From the NCBI GenBank assembly GCA_008638375.1, contig CM018050.1, positions 26,851,097-26,915,096 of the forward strand: a stretch of DNA of 64,000 nucleotides, given 5' to 3'. Every line of letters starts with the position of its first letter. The first letter of the stretch is position 1. Source of the stretch: Nyssa sinensis. Taxonomy: Eukaryota > Streptophyta > Magnoliopsida > Cornales > Nyssaceae. Under the pieces are notes generated by a model that saw nothing but the letters and a program-made list of their open reading frames with translations, made no database searches and was not told where the DNA came from. The position numbers were made by a program, and so were the translations under genes. Shown piece after piece: positions 36,144 through 47,217 of this stretch.

Positions 36144-37340
36144 TGACAAACTCTAAAGTGAATCAAAAGTAGCTTTGTTATTGGTAATACTTGCGTAAGT
36201 TTTCGATGTTCCAAGGTCTGGGTACATGCTTCCTAGTTGAATCTTCCAACCAATAAGTCGTAGGTCTGACGATCTTAGTTACTTTGTAAGGTCCTTCCCA
36301 GTTAGGGGAGAACTTTTCCATGGTGGGAATCTTTAGTGTTTGGAAATACCATTCTTAGGACCAGATCTCCGAGCTAAAAATTGATAGGTTTCAACCCTTG
36401 GTTGAATCATTTAGCCATTCTCTGTTAGGTAGGCTTCAGTCTTAATCCAAGCTTGCTCACGTCTTTCTTCTAGTAGGTCCAGATTTTCTACAAGCTGTTT
36501 GGCTATTGGCCTATTGGTCAAAATAGTTTGTTTTAAGGATTGGCATACCAATTTCAACAAGAATGATTGCCTCATTGCCATAGGCGAATGAAAATGGTAT
36601 TTTCGTAGTTGGGGTTCTTTTTGTAGTTCGGTAAGCCTAGAGCACTCTAGGGAGCTTTTCGACCCGTCTTCTTTTGGCTTCCTCCAACCTCGTCTTTATT
36701 GCTTCGAGGATAGTACGATTGGTAACCTCGACTTGCCCATCAGCTTGAGGATGCCTTGGAAAGGAAAAGTGGTGACTAATATACAAGTCTTTACAGAACT
36801 TCCTGAATACCTTTTCAGCAAACTGTGTCCCATTATCTGAAATAATGACGCGGGGTATATCGAACATGCACACAACTTTTACCTTTGTGATGTGGGTAGT
36901 GGTTCAGCTTCTGCCCATTTAGAGAAATAGTCAATGGCGACTAATAAGAATCTTCTGTTATGAAGGGGTTTTTGGCAATGGCCCTACAATGTCCATTCCC
37001 CACTGGGTGAAAGGCATAGGGACTCTTGATAGGGATGAGTTCATGATGAGGTTGATGTTGGTAAGAAGTGAAATGTTGACATTTGTCACACTTCTGAACA
37101 TATTCCTTAGCCTGCTTTAGCATACTAGGCCAGTAATAGCCCCGAGTTAGTGCTCGGTGAGCTATGGTCCTACTGCGATTATGGTTGCCACAGATCCCCT
37201 TATGTATCTCGGCTAGGACGTAGTGGGCCTCTTCTGGAGTTAAGCATCGTAGGAGGGGCTGTGTGTAAGACCTTCGGTAAAGCTTTTCAGTTAAGAATTA
37301 AATACCGAGCTGCTCTAATCCGAATTCTGCTAGCATGATT
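36144..37340 (-). pseudogene. T2 integrase region, broken
   Basis: Minus-strand frames give the zinc-binding segment ending MLKQAKEYVQKCDKCQHF (near 37080), and the catalytic core VIISDNGTQFAEKVFRKFCK with RHPQADGQVEVTNRTILEA (36637-36873). The HPLP-type core start around 36990 is broken. The C-terminal GPY region lies at about 36230-36350 (GEGPYKVTKIVRP-like, interrupted). It would have inserted element DNA into host DNA; the frameshifts make it inactive. Confidence 0.8.
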
Positions 37341-37499
37341 CTTGTCTTCTGGAAACAACCCCTCCTTTAGGTACTGGATGATGGGAGTCATCTAATTTTG
37401 AGATTGCTTTGAAATTTGAAAGGATTGTATTACTTCAATACTGGGTTTTGACTGGTAGGATATTTTTACCATTGAGTCCCTTTCTGGCTAGAGATGGGA

Positions 37500-38295
37500 G
37501 GCCATATTTGCTAAAGTGTCGGCTCAAGAGTTTTGGTTTCTTTCAATCTTCTAAATAGTGAACTTGCGGAAAGACTGCTTTAGTGATTCCATCAATTCTG
37601 AATATCTGGTCATTCTATTATCCTTAGTAGAATATTCTGCCAAAACTTGACTCACTACCATCTGAGAGTTAAAAAATGCGTCAAGATCCAGAGTTTTGCA
37701 TTCTATAGCCAATTTCATCCTAAGGATATGTATTTCATATTCGGCTTCATTATTAGAGGCTCTGAATCCCAAGCTAATGGCATTTTTGGTTACGAGCCCA
37801 TCAAGGGACTGAAGAATTATACCTACTCCAGAGCCGTTGTTCCGTAGATGAACTGTCAGTGTAAAGTGGCCATACCGAAGTGTCTATAGTGTTTTGAACT
37901 TTCGAATGTTACATTCCAGTGAATTCTGCTATAAAATCTTCTAATACTTGAGCTTTGATAGCAATCCGTGGTATATAGGATATGTCAAATTCTCCCAGTT
38001 TTATTGACCATTTGACCAGTTGTCCCGAAACTTCAGGTTTATGTAGGACTGATTTTAAAGGATGAGATGTAGGGATTATGATAGGATGAGCTTGAAAGTA
38101 TGGTCTAAGCTTCTGAGCGGATATCACTAAGGCTAAGGCCAATTTTTCAATTTCTGAGTACCTTGTCTCGGTGTCCAGAAGTGCTTTACTGACGTAGAAA
38201 ATAGGTCTCTGAACTCCTTTGTCTTCCCTAACCAACATAGAGCTGATGGAACTTTCTAACACAACTAAGTACAAGAGTAGTTTTTCCTCTAGCAC
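37500..38295 (-). pseudogene. T2 tandem RNase H domains, broken
   Basis: The first (gypsy-type) RNase H is nearly open at 38295-37909: KGVQRPIFYVSKALLDTETR, LKSVLHKPEVSGQLVKWSIK, LGEFDISYIPR. The second, archaeal-type, RNase H follows at 37860-37551: GFRASNNEAEYEIHILRMKL and DAFFNSQMVVSQVLAEYS. Here the aspartate that T1 shows in FSDSQLVV has become FNSQMVV. Two RNase H domains in a row are typical of the Tat lineage. Confidence 0.82.
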
Positions 38296-39500
38296 TGATT
38301 TTGAAAGGAGTTCGGAGGAGGCAAAGTATTACTTCAGTTGTTGGGAGGTGCCTTCACATCTAGAGGTCCATTCTAGGGCCTTTACTCCCCTTCAAGGCTT
38401 TAAAGAACGAGAGGCACCGATCTGCGGATTTAGAGATAAACCTATTTAGTGTTGTTATCCTTTCATTCAGCTATTGAATATCTTTCTTAGTTTTGGGTGA
38501 TTCTAGTTCAATCAGAGCCTTGATCTATGAGGGGTCTGCCTCAATTCCTTTTTGGAAAACTAGGAAACCCAAGAATTTTTCTTCTGTGACCCTGAAGGTA
38601 CATTTTAATGGGTTAAGTTTCATTCTATGTTTCTTCAAGATGTTGAACGTCTGGATCAAGTGCTGGATGTAGTCACCCTTTTGAACACTTTTGATGAGCA
38701 TATCGTCGATGTAGACTTCTATTGTATCCCTAATTTGGGGGCAAACATTTTGTTTACAAGTCTCTAATACGAAGCTCTAGCACTTCTTCAAACCGAATGA
38801 CGTCACTTTATAACAATAGAGACCTCGTTCCGATATGAAGGTTGTTTTATCCTCTTCTGGAGGATACATTTGAATCCGATTGTATCCAGAGTAAGTGTCC
38901 ATGAAACTCATGAGTTTGTGACCTGTCGTGGCATCAACAAGTTGATAAATTCTGTGAAGAGGGAAGCTATCTTTAGGACAAGCTTTGTTAAGGCCGGTGT
39001 AGTCAACGCAGACCTTTCACTTGCCGTTCTTTTTTTTTTTTTTGCACGAATTGTATTAGCAAGCCACTCTGGGTAGAACATTTCTCTTATCATTCTAGCA
39101 TTAAGCAACCTCTAGACCTCTTCATTGATGATTTTGTGACGTTCAGGGGCAAATGTCCTCCTTTTTTGTCTTACTGGGGGATGGTCTGGATCTATCATCA
39201 ACTTGTGAGAGATGAAATCAGGATCTATTCCCTATATATCTCTATTTTCCCAAACAAATACTGAAAGGTTGGCCTTTAGGAATTTAACAATATCCTCTTG
39301 CTTAAAAGGAGATAGAGTTGAGCCAATGTGTATGTACTTTCCTTCTTCTTCAGTGTTAATGAGTACTTTGATGGGTTCCTCCATTGGTTTCACTATGCTT
39401 TCCTTTCGTTTGGGACTTAGTAGCTCGTCAACCTCGGAAGGACATTCTTCTGCCTCATGAAGATTGGAAGATGAGGAACTTTCCATTTCATCAGGATATT
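38296..39500 (-). pseudogene. T2 reverse transcriptase, broken
   Basis: Minus-strand pieces match T1 RT: the linker PFKQEDIVKFLKANLSVFVW (39232-39486) followed by MLNARMIREMFYPEWLANTI near 39100, MSFMDTYSGYNRIQMYPPEE near 38900, and the IDDMLIKS region near 38700, then an AADPS-TAG-IKALIE stretch near 38520. Stops and frameshifts occur throughout. T2 has glutamine (PFKQED) where T1 has the TAG at 47425. Confidence 0.8.
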
Positions 39501-39651
39501 GTAATTTTTATTTGGAAGACTTTTCTTTTAGTGCGAGGGCATGACATTCCCGGGCAGTGGGCTGATAGCCCTTGATGGTGAAAACTTTGTTGTTGTGGAC
39601 ATATTTTAAGCATTGATAGAGGGTTGAAGTAACTGCTCCCATCTAGTGGAT

Positions 39652-39984
39652 CTAAGGCCTTCCAATAATGACATTATAGGGAGATTTAGAGTGTAAAACC
39701 ATGTATTCAGAGATTAGTGTCTTCAATCCGTCCCCTTCTCTGATCGTGGTCGGTAGATCAATTCTACCTATTGGGATGCTGAGATTCCCGTCAAATCTTG
39801 CCATGACAGCAATGGTAGCTCTGATGTTATTAGAGTTGAGTTTCATGTGTTTGAAGGGTTCGTAGAATAATACGTTAGTAGAACTTCCAATATCTACGAG
39901 AACCCTCATAATCTCAAAATTAGCGATTTTGAGTGAGATGACAAGAGCGTCGTTGTGGGGACAATGTATCCCAATAAGGTTCAA
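39652..39984 (-). pseudogene. T2 aspartic protease fragment
   Basis: An open stretch carries VGIHCPHNDALVISLKI-like sequence, then VLVDIGSSTNVLFYEPFKHM and EYMVLHSKSPYNVIIGRP. The catalytic motif is DIGSS instead of DTGSS, so this protease would be inactive even if the flanking frame were whole. It would have cut the Gag-Pol polyprotein. Confidence 0.85.
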
Positions 39985-40049
39985 TTAAGAGAATTAGATT
40001 TGAGGTTCTAACTTCACCTTTTTCTCGATGCTCGAGATTTGGATGACAT

Positions 40050-41875
40050 AGGGTTTTGCCCTTGCCTCTCAAGCATATCTTTTTCTAGCTTGGTTAGACA
40101 GTTCCTATCATTGTATTGTCAGCGTGAAGCATGAAGATGACTTGATTATTCTACCGTTGCTGATTATTTGAATTTCCCTTTATTCAGGCCTTTGCTCTTG
40201 CTTTCTTTGAGGTGGTTTTTCGTCACGGGGGTTCTGCCTCCCGTCCTGGCAGACAAACTCTCTTAGTCGTCCTTTCCTGATGAGATGCTCTATTTCTTAC
40301 TCAGAGCCCTCCACTCCTCAATCGTGTGCCCCTTCTTCTTATGGAAATCACAATACTTGTTCTGATTTCTTGAGTCGGGGTGGTTTTTTAGTGGCTCCGG
40401 CTATCTCAGGTTTTCACAAGTCTGGATTTGTCAGAGTATGTGGGTACGAGAGGCATTTATAGGAGTGTAAGTCCCATACCTCCCAGAGTTAGAGTTGTTT
40501 TGGACTCTGGGTGTTGTTCTCTTATCGAGACTCCTGACCCTCTTTTTGTTAGCCCTGTTATCCCTCTTCTGAATTTGCTCATCCTTTTGAGCTTGTTCTT
40601 TAGCTTTTTGAAAGGAGGTTTTTGTATCTTTGAGATTAATATACTTTCCGTGCTCTATCCATAAGTGTTGTCATATCGATAAGAGGATTCTTGGTCTAGG
40701 AATCTTGGAAGCGTCTAGGCCCAAGGCCTGAAGTAAGGGCGGCTACTAGGAAACTTGGACTACAATCAGGTTATCTTCGTGAGTTCGGTATTAAAACGAG
40801 CTATGTAATCTCAAAATGATTCTTCTTTGCTTGCTTCACAGTTAACAAGAATTCTGGTCCTTTTCTCAACTTCCTACTTAGTTAAGAATCAATCAAGAAA
40901 TAGCTTACTGAGCTCATAAAAATTGCTGATTGATTTTATAGGGAGGTTGTGAAACCACTTAAGGGCGGTACCCTTGAAGCTAGTCATGAAAATTTGACAC
41001 ATGAAGGCATCAGTAGCTCTATGTAGAGCCATTGTCTGTTAATAGTGAGATAGGTAGTCCCCAAGGTCCTTAAACCTGTCATAGAGGGTGAATTTTGGGA
41101 CAACAAACTTCTTGGGTCGCTTCTCCATCATTATGACAGAGGTAAATGGTATGGAGAACCTACCGAGCAATTTACTTAGCTTGTCTTGCTCTAAAAGGGT
41201 ATAAAACCCCCTAGTTGAGATTGTCTGATCTTGAGAGTCTGCTATCTTCCTCTACCCTTTGAGGAGCTTTAGGTATGACTTATTGTGTAATCGGTACCCG
41301 TTGTTGGTCTTGTCCTGTGCCTCTAGATCCTAGATTTTTAGGAGGAATTTGTTCGGTCTTAGAAGGAAGATGTTGCTCTTTCAAGATTGGAGGGACTGGA
41401 GTCTCAGGAGGTTGGAATTCTTACAGCATTGGATTAGCTCTAGAGGCCGTTGGAATTGGTATCCTCATTCTGCTCTGGTAGTGGACAGTAGGATGAAACG
41501 TCGGCATTCCTCTCCCCACAGCTATTGACGACTTGGGGATCAGTCCCCATATGAATGGTACCATGGGGGTATACCAATTGCATGTTAGGTAACTCTTCGT
41601 TGGGGGATCCTCCGCCCATGGATAGTGGCAAGAGGCTGAGGTCCTCCGTGAACAACAGTTAGTAGGAGGAGGAAGATTACTCCTATTGGTTTTGAGCTAA
41701 CTGAGGCTAGAGCTTGTGACATTGCAGTGAGTTATTCTTGCATATGATCGGATTGCCGTTGAATCCTATCAAGCTGTTGTTGTAAATGAACGGGTGTTTG
41801 TCCCCGTCCTCTTCTAGTAGGAGGCTAATTCTAAGGGTTTTAGGAGTTCTTTCTAGGACGAAGGTTGGGAGCCAT
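40050..41875 (-). pseudogene. T2 gag, broken
   Basis: The start MAPNLRPRKNS at 41875 matches T1 MAPNLRPRQNT and then hits a stop. Later pieces give KRPKKFVVPKFTLYD, FKGTALKWFHNLPIKS (about 40930) and DYIARFNTELTKIT. At about 40605 the frame YINLKDTKTSFQKAKEQAQK is readable; here T2 keeps glutamine where T0 has TAG. Gag forms the particle that packages element RNA; this copy cannot. Confidence 0.8.
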
Positions 41876-41940
41876 TGTCTTTTGAAAGAAAAAGACAATA
41901 GATTTGTTGTTTTGAAGAAAAAATAGTAAGAATGATGTCG

Positions 41941-41958
41941 TTCCCACAGACGGCGCCA
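41941..41958 (-). other. T2 primer-binding site
   Basis: On the minus strand TGGCGCCGTCTGTGGGAA lies 4 bases inside the 5' LTR. It is identical to the T1 site. The first nine bases match the complement of plant tRNA-Asp 3' ends; the rest diverge. Confidence 0.8.
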
Positions 41959-41961
41959 AGC

Positions 41962-42507
41962 CGATGTTACTCTTTTTTGGTCAGAGGGCCTCCCGTCCTT
42001 GGTTACTTGTCAAGAACTTGAGATTAGTGGAAAACTGATGTTGTTTTTTTCTGGTCGGAGGGCCTCCCGTCCTTGGTTACCTGTCAAGATCTTAAGATCA
42101 AAGGGTTACTGGGAAGGCTCCGGTAGTAGCCGCTCCGATGATAAAGTCAGTAAATAAAATAAAAGTAGTAATTCTAGAGAAGAATTGAACATGAATAGAA
42201 AGTTTGCCTTACTGCTTTATTTATAGAGTGTAGATCTCCTAAGTTGAGCAGGATTAGGAGTCGTGAAGATAGGGATTTGAAGATATCCTGAAGATAATAG
42301 TTGCCATATTGAACTCTATTTCCTTATATTGAGGTTGGTAGCCTAAGGGAAGGTGATGACCAATTCGGAAACCCTTACCTCTAAAATGTCGATAACTGTT
42401 CAATTGAACAAACCAATTACCCTAAGATCTATATGTTAGAGAATTCTTAGGAGTCACGTGTCAAGCCCTGGTAACTCTGAATTGTGTAGTCAAATTATGG
42501 TATATCA
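41962..42507 (-). mobile_element. T2 5' LTR, 546 bp
   Basis: On the minus strand the LTR starts TGATATACCATAATTTGACT at 42507, like T1. Its inner end is CG instead of CA/TG after one substitution. A TATA box CTATAAATA lies near 42220. The flank ATCAC at 42508 matches 29199. Confidence 0.88.
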
Positions 42508-42512
42508 ATCAC

Positions 42513-42933
42513 TAATCAGAGTTTACATTCTTATGGACCCGTTACATACAAATTTAAGACAAATAGTTTAACTATGGTCTATTAGTCTTGCTCACTTCAG
42601 ATTTTCTCTAAGTTGTCTCATACTCTCGATGGTGTCATCCTTAAGACACATGAGTCTTTATGATGCTCCTCAAGCAGGTTTCCTCTAGTCTTAGGGACTT
42701 TCCATACATGACTTACAGACTTCTTTTTCTCTAGAGTACCTAGAAGTGTGGGATAAAAATCCAGTGAGCTTTGTGAAAAGATTATGAGTAACATCAGCAC
42801 CCTGTCATGGGTTTAGGAAACCCAAAACATTTTTTATATGGATAGTACTTAAAAAGCTTTAATTAAAGGGCTAGCATTTAGATCATGCTTGTAACAATAT
42901 TTAAAATGGAAGATTCTTTTCATAAAGACATGC
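42513..42933. other. Spacer between T2 and the solo LTR
   Basis: No gene. TGTCATGGGTTTAGGAAACC near 42804 looks like another gypsy LTR start, into which the solo LTR may have inserted; the DNA right of 58326 would be its continuation. This could not be proved. Confidence 0.35.
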
Positions 42934-42938
42934 CAGAC

Positions 42939-44102
42939 TGTCACGACCTGAAACCTACCCTATGCGGATCTCGTGTCGCGGGGCCGGCCCAATGGCCGTC
43001 CCTACCTTTTCATTCTTAGCATTCATGATTACAATAAATAATATAGCATAATCAATAATGTGCGGAAGCCTTATTACAACCATTATTCAAGTTTGAAAAC
43101 AAAACTGATAATAACCTCAACATAACCACTTTTAAGTGGTGAGTACATGGGAGAGACTACATCATTCTACTGTGCTCCTCAACTGTCTCCCTACGTTCCT
43201 GACCTCCTACTGTAGTTCTGTAGCATTCTCACCTGAAAAATATAATGAATAGGATGAGCTAACAAAGCTCAGTAAGTAAAAGTTTATCTCAAATACGGGG
43301 TTAGAGTAATCATGGAACATATAGGATCATGGATGAACATGATAGCCAGTCATGGAACAATTTCAGTCAACAGTAAGGTGCCAAAATGGCCAATGAACAG
43401 TAAGGTGCCAAAATGGCAATGAACAGTAAGGCATGATAACCTAATAAGAACAGTGATATAACATGAATGCGAAAACATTCAACGTTCACAATCGACATAA
43501 ATGTACTGCCACAATGGAATGATCTCAATCGAGTCAAATGAATAAAGGTACTGTCAACGTGGAACTATTCGTAATGAAATGAAACATCACATGAATCAAA
43601 TGAACATCACATAATAGTCAACATGAATGATGCATTTACTCTGTTCAGGGTTTGGCAGACCCTCGATCTTTTAGGGCCCGGCATAATCCCCCCTTTAACA
43701 TGAAGGCATATAAAATGCCATTTAAACTCATTGCATAAAAATGCCATCATTGCCACATGTCCGTTGAACCCGTAGGTCCCACAAATTGACCCGAAGGTCC
43801 AGTCAATCAGATAGTATCAGAAGGGTAATGTGTCTGAGCACCAGACCCGGCATTTAACATAAATTTGGATTCTGTTGTATTCCATATGAAGTGTACAAGC
43901 ATGGAACATCGTAACATAACATACAGTGAATAGACCTCAATACAGTAAATTAAGTCATAAAATATCAATCAGTAAACTTCCACCAGATAGAACAATATCC
44001 AAGTGGGAACAATAACAATGAACATATATTCATGAGTAGAAGCTTGGGAAACCACGTATAAGAGATAGAAATTCACTTACCTTTTTAACGCGTCTTAGTA
44101 TC
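42939..44102 (-). mobile_element. Solo LTR, left part (split by T1)
   Basis: Starts TGTCACGACCTGAAACC, preceded by CAGAC (42934-42938). It continues at 56190 after T1. Sense orientation is inferred as minus, because the other end then reads TGTAATACCCTGACCC like other gypsy LTR starts. It contains a ~27-bp tandem repeat at 43372-43430. Short frames are not genes. Confidence 0.85.
43372..43430. repeat. ~26-bp tandem repeat, 2-3 units
   Basis: AACAGTAAGGTGCCAAAATG occurs twice, then a third AATGAACAGTAAGG starts the next unit. It lies inside the solo LTR. Confidence 0.85.
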
Positions 44103-44776
44103 TGATATACCATAAACAGACACACCAATCAGTTTGAGACACGTGTGCCTATCAGATTAACAAATCTCGATCCTACAGAGCTCATATATTTCGGTCATAC
44201 AGAACAGCTACAAGCCTTCGGGGTATTCTCATATATGTCTATCATACAGAGCAGCCATAAGCCTTCGGGGCATTCTTATTTATATATCATTCAGAACCGA
44301 TGAACTCGGTCATACAGTACAGATGAAGCATTCAGGATATTCTCATGTACATCGTCCAGACCTCCTGTTCTGGACAGTATTTATTCGACACTGCATATAT
44401 GGTTTCCTTAACAGCCGTTAAGCGGGGAATAAGGAAACAGCCTTCAACACGGAAACTACTATCTATGGTTATCTCCATCTACGATTCAATGCTCCACAAG
44501 GTAACTGCAAATCTCTGATGATCAAATCCCGATATTCGTGGCGGCAAAACCTAATCAAAATTAGGAGAACCACGGCTTATATATTAAACCCTAGAGGTAC
44601 GCTTTGGATTCTTATGCTCATTCTTTGACTTTCAATACAGTCTTTCAATTCCCTTACTTACTTAAGCATCGGAGCGGCTACCGTCGGAGCCAATCCGGTG
44701 GTCCTCTGATCATCTTTCTGAGTGTTCTACAGGTCACGGAGCCCTCACGTGTTGCGAGTCAAAAAGTGCAGCATCA
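44103..44776 (+). mobile_element. T1 5' LTR
   Basis: Begins TGATATACCATAAACAGA and ends AGTGCAGCATCA. A TATA-like TTATATATTAAACCC lies at 44577. It inserted into the solo LTR, duplicating GTATC. Confidence 0.95.
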
Positions 44777-44779
44777 GTT

Positions 44780-44797
44780 TGGCGCCGTCTGTGGGAA
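44780..44797 (+). other. T1 primer-binding site
   Basis: TGGCGCCGTCTGTGGGAA starts 3 bases after the LTR. The first nine bases fit the complement of plant tRNA-Asp; the fit then weakens. It is the start point of minus-strand DNA synthesis. Confidence 0.8.
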
Positions 44798-44853
44798 GGA
44801 CTAATCTCTACGTGCTTTACTCGTAAACTCATCTTTTTCCCCACCGGAAAACC

Positions 44854-46104
44854 ATGGCACCAAATCTCCGACCCCGACAGAATACTCAGAGTTCGCAAAA
44901 CGCTCAGCGTCAGCCGCCTGCTCCACGCACAAGGGGACCAGCGGCCAACCCTATGCGACAAGAGATCGAAGCAATAAAACAACACAATGAACTGGTGCAG
45001 GAGCAGTTGCTAGCCATTACTAGAACGCTGGCAACGCTCACGCAGAACCAAGCGGCGGCTTCTCCTAGCCCGCCGGTCAACTTCGTTGCAGGAACGCAAC
45101 CCCCGGTTACCACGGGGAATGAAGAACTTCGTGGGCAGGCCCCCACTAACCAGCCTGGGCACCCCTCAGGCGTTGCTCACGCTGGCCGAGATCCACAGCC
45201 ATCAACAGTCCCTGGCTGGGGAACATCCGCTTTTGTCCCCGACGTGCATTACCGGAGCACTACTCGAGCCCCAACTCCTAGGGTTTCGGGAGCACCCCCG
45301 GCACCACAGGAACCTTATCATGCAGCGCCAGTCCCACCGGTTCGGATTCCTCCTCCATCCGAAGGGCGCACTCCACCCTACTACCCTGAAGCCGAGGCTG
45401 TCAAGCAGGGTTCACAAGATGTCAGACTCAGAGACCCGCGAAGGGTAGAGGAGATTGCCGAGTCTATGGACCGGACAATCGGCTTAAGAGGACCTCAGAA
45501 CCCTCCAGAGCAAGACGAACTGGCCAGGCTGCTCGGAAGACTAGCCACTCCGTTCACCCACGCCATCATGTCCGAAGAGAGGCCTAGAAAGTTCGTGGTG
45601 CCCAAATTCACTCTCTACGACGGATCTGGAGATCCAGGGGATCACCTATCTCATTATCAGCATACGATGGCCCTTCACGGAGCCTCAGATGCTTTCATGT
45701 GCCGAACGTTCATCACCAGCTTGAAGGGAACAGCTCTGAAGTGGTTCCACAACCTCCCTCCGAACTCCATTGCCAGCTTTTACGAGCTCGGTAGACAGTT
45801 CTTGGATAGATTTATGACCAGCAGGAGGCTCAGAAGGGGGCCAGAATTCCTGCTGAATGTTAAGCAGACCAGGGAGGAATCCCTCCGGGCCTACATTGCC
45901 CGCTTCAACACCGAGCTCACTAAGATCACGGATTGCAGCCCGAAATTCCTTGTTGCGGCCCTTACTGCCGGGCTTGCCCAAGGTGGCTTCAGAGATTCCT
46001 TGACAAAGAGCCCCCCGGCCGATATGGCAGCATTGATGGATCGGGCCAAAAAATACATCAACCTGGAAGAAGCCAACCGCTCAGCCCAGAAGGGCAAGGA
46101 TTAG
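44854..46104 (+). pseudogene. gag: T1 Gag (N-terminal and core), ended by an amber codon
   Basis: From the ATG at 44854 (good context, 77 nt after the LTR) 416 codons are open. The N-terminal ~190 residues are rich in proline and glutamine. The Gag core lies at about 245-375: KFVVPKFTLYDGSGDPG, ALKWFHNLPPNSIASFYEL, YIARFNTELTKITDCSP. TAG at 46102 stops it, but the same frame continues into the zinc knuckle and protease. T2 has a glutamine-rich readable stretch here, so the stop is most likely a recent CAG/CAA change. Gag would form cytoplasmic virus-like particles. As it stands the product lacks the zinc knuckle. Confidence 0.9.
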
Positions 46105-47217
46105 ACCCAGAGGGATAATCCGAAGCGGGAGGACCATAAGAAGGAGGATCACAGAAAAGACTCCAACAAAAAGAGGATCAGAAGCCCAGAGAAGAAAACA
46201 GCTCCCAGAGCTGTGTACAACTCCGCACCAAGGGAGTTCACCAACTTCACGCCTTTGAACACCACTCCGAACCAGGTACTCCAGCAGATCCGAGATCGGG
46301 AGAACCTGAGGTGGCCAGGGCCGATCAAAGGAGATCCCAGCCTGCGGGACCAAAGTAAGTATTGCAATTTCCATAAAGATCATGGGCATACTACTAACAC
46401 TTGCAGGACCCTCCGATATGAGATAGAACAACTCATAAAGAAGGGACGTCTTCGGGAGTTTGTCAAACAAGACGGAAGGCAGAACCCCCAAGAAGACAAG
46501 CCTCAGCAGCGGCCAGATCAGAGGCCCGAACAGAGGCAAGAGCAGCGGGAAGGACGAAACGAGCCTCAGAGGCAGAACAACCATGTTATCTACGTCCTCC
46601 ATGCTGACTCCCCTGTTACAGGAATGTCCAACAGGGCAAGAAAAAGATATGCTCGGGAGGCCAGAACCGCCCCAAACATCTTGCAGGTCTCCAACGTCGA
46701 AAAGAGGCTCAAGCCAGGGCCAGAGATCCAGTTCACCGAGCAAGATCTAGTAGGGGTACACTGCCCTCACAGTGATGCCCTTGTTATCACCCTCAGAATC
46801 GCCAACTTCGAAACTAGAAGAGTCCTAGTCGACACTGGCAGCTCAGTTAACATTCTATTTTATGAACCGCTTAAGCGGATGGGCATAGACCAGGACAGCG
46901 TCAAGCCCACCACTGCCGTAATGGCAGCTTTTGATGGCAACCTCAGCACCCCCCTAGGGAGAGTTGACCTTCCTACCACTATTGGGGAAGGTGAAGGGCA
47001 GAAGACCACCATCTCTGAATACATGGTGTTGAACATGAAGTCTCCATACAACGTCATCATCGGGAGACCCTGGTTACACCAGATAGGGGCGGTCACTTCG
47101 ACCCTTCATCAGTGTTTGAAGTACGTCCACAATCAGAGCGTGCACTCGGTCCGAGGATGTCAGCCAACCTCACGAGAATGTCACGCTATTGCCCTCAAGG
47201 AGACAGCTCCAAAATAG
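46105..47217 (+). pseudogene. pro: T1 Gag C-terminus and aspartic protease
   Basis: In frame with gag. A knuckle-like CNFHKDHGHTTNTC (C-x3-H...H...C) occurs at about 46363. A charged, glutamine-rich linker follows, then protease: VGVHCPHSDALVITLRIANF, RRVLVDTGSSVNILFYEPL with intact DTGSS near 46832, and MKSPYNVIIGRPWLHQIGAV. TAG at 47215 ends it after ALKETAPK. The protease would release Gag, RT and integrase from the polyprotein. Catalytic residues look sound; expression would need readthrough of the upstream TAG or another initiation. Confidence 0.9.

Larger units (their letters stand above)
29204..42507 (-). mobile_element. T2: decayed Tat-type Ty3/gypsy retrotransposon
   Basis: A complete but broken element on the minus strand, bounded by ATCAC at 29199-29203 and 42508-42512. 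From its 5' end (right) it holds an LTR, PBS, gag, protease, RT, RNase H, a second RNase H, integrase, a tandem array, an opposite-strand ORF, and the 3' LTR, which is interrupted by a foreign LTR at 29641. All coding parts have stops or frameshifts. The comparable 437 bp of its two LTRs differ at roughly one site in ten by eye, far more than T1, so it is much older. Removing the nested insertion gives about 9.6 kb. Confidence 0.88.

Noticed and set aside
35513..36214. Repetitive frames over the T2 array (VSITSATGLVHFTN units)
   Set aside because: Result of translating a ~63-bp tandem repeat; periodic pattern follows the DNA unit, not a repeat protein.
46081..46743. 220-codon minus-strand frame in T1
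   Set aside because: Mirror of the Gag/protease region; no known domain and explained by the codon usage of the sense strand.
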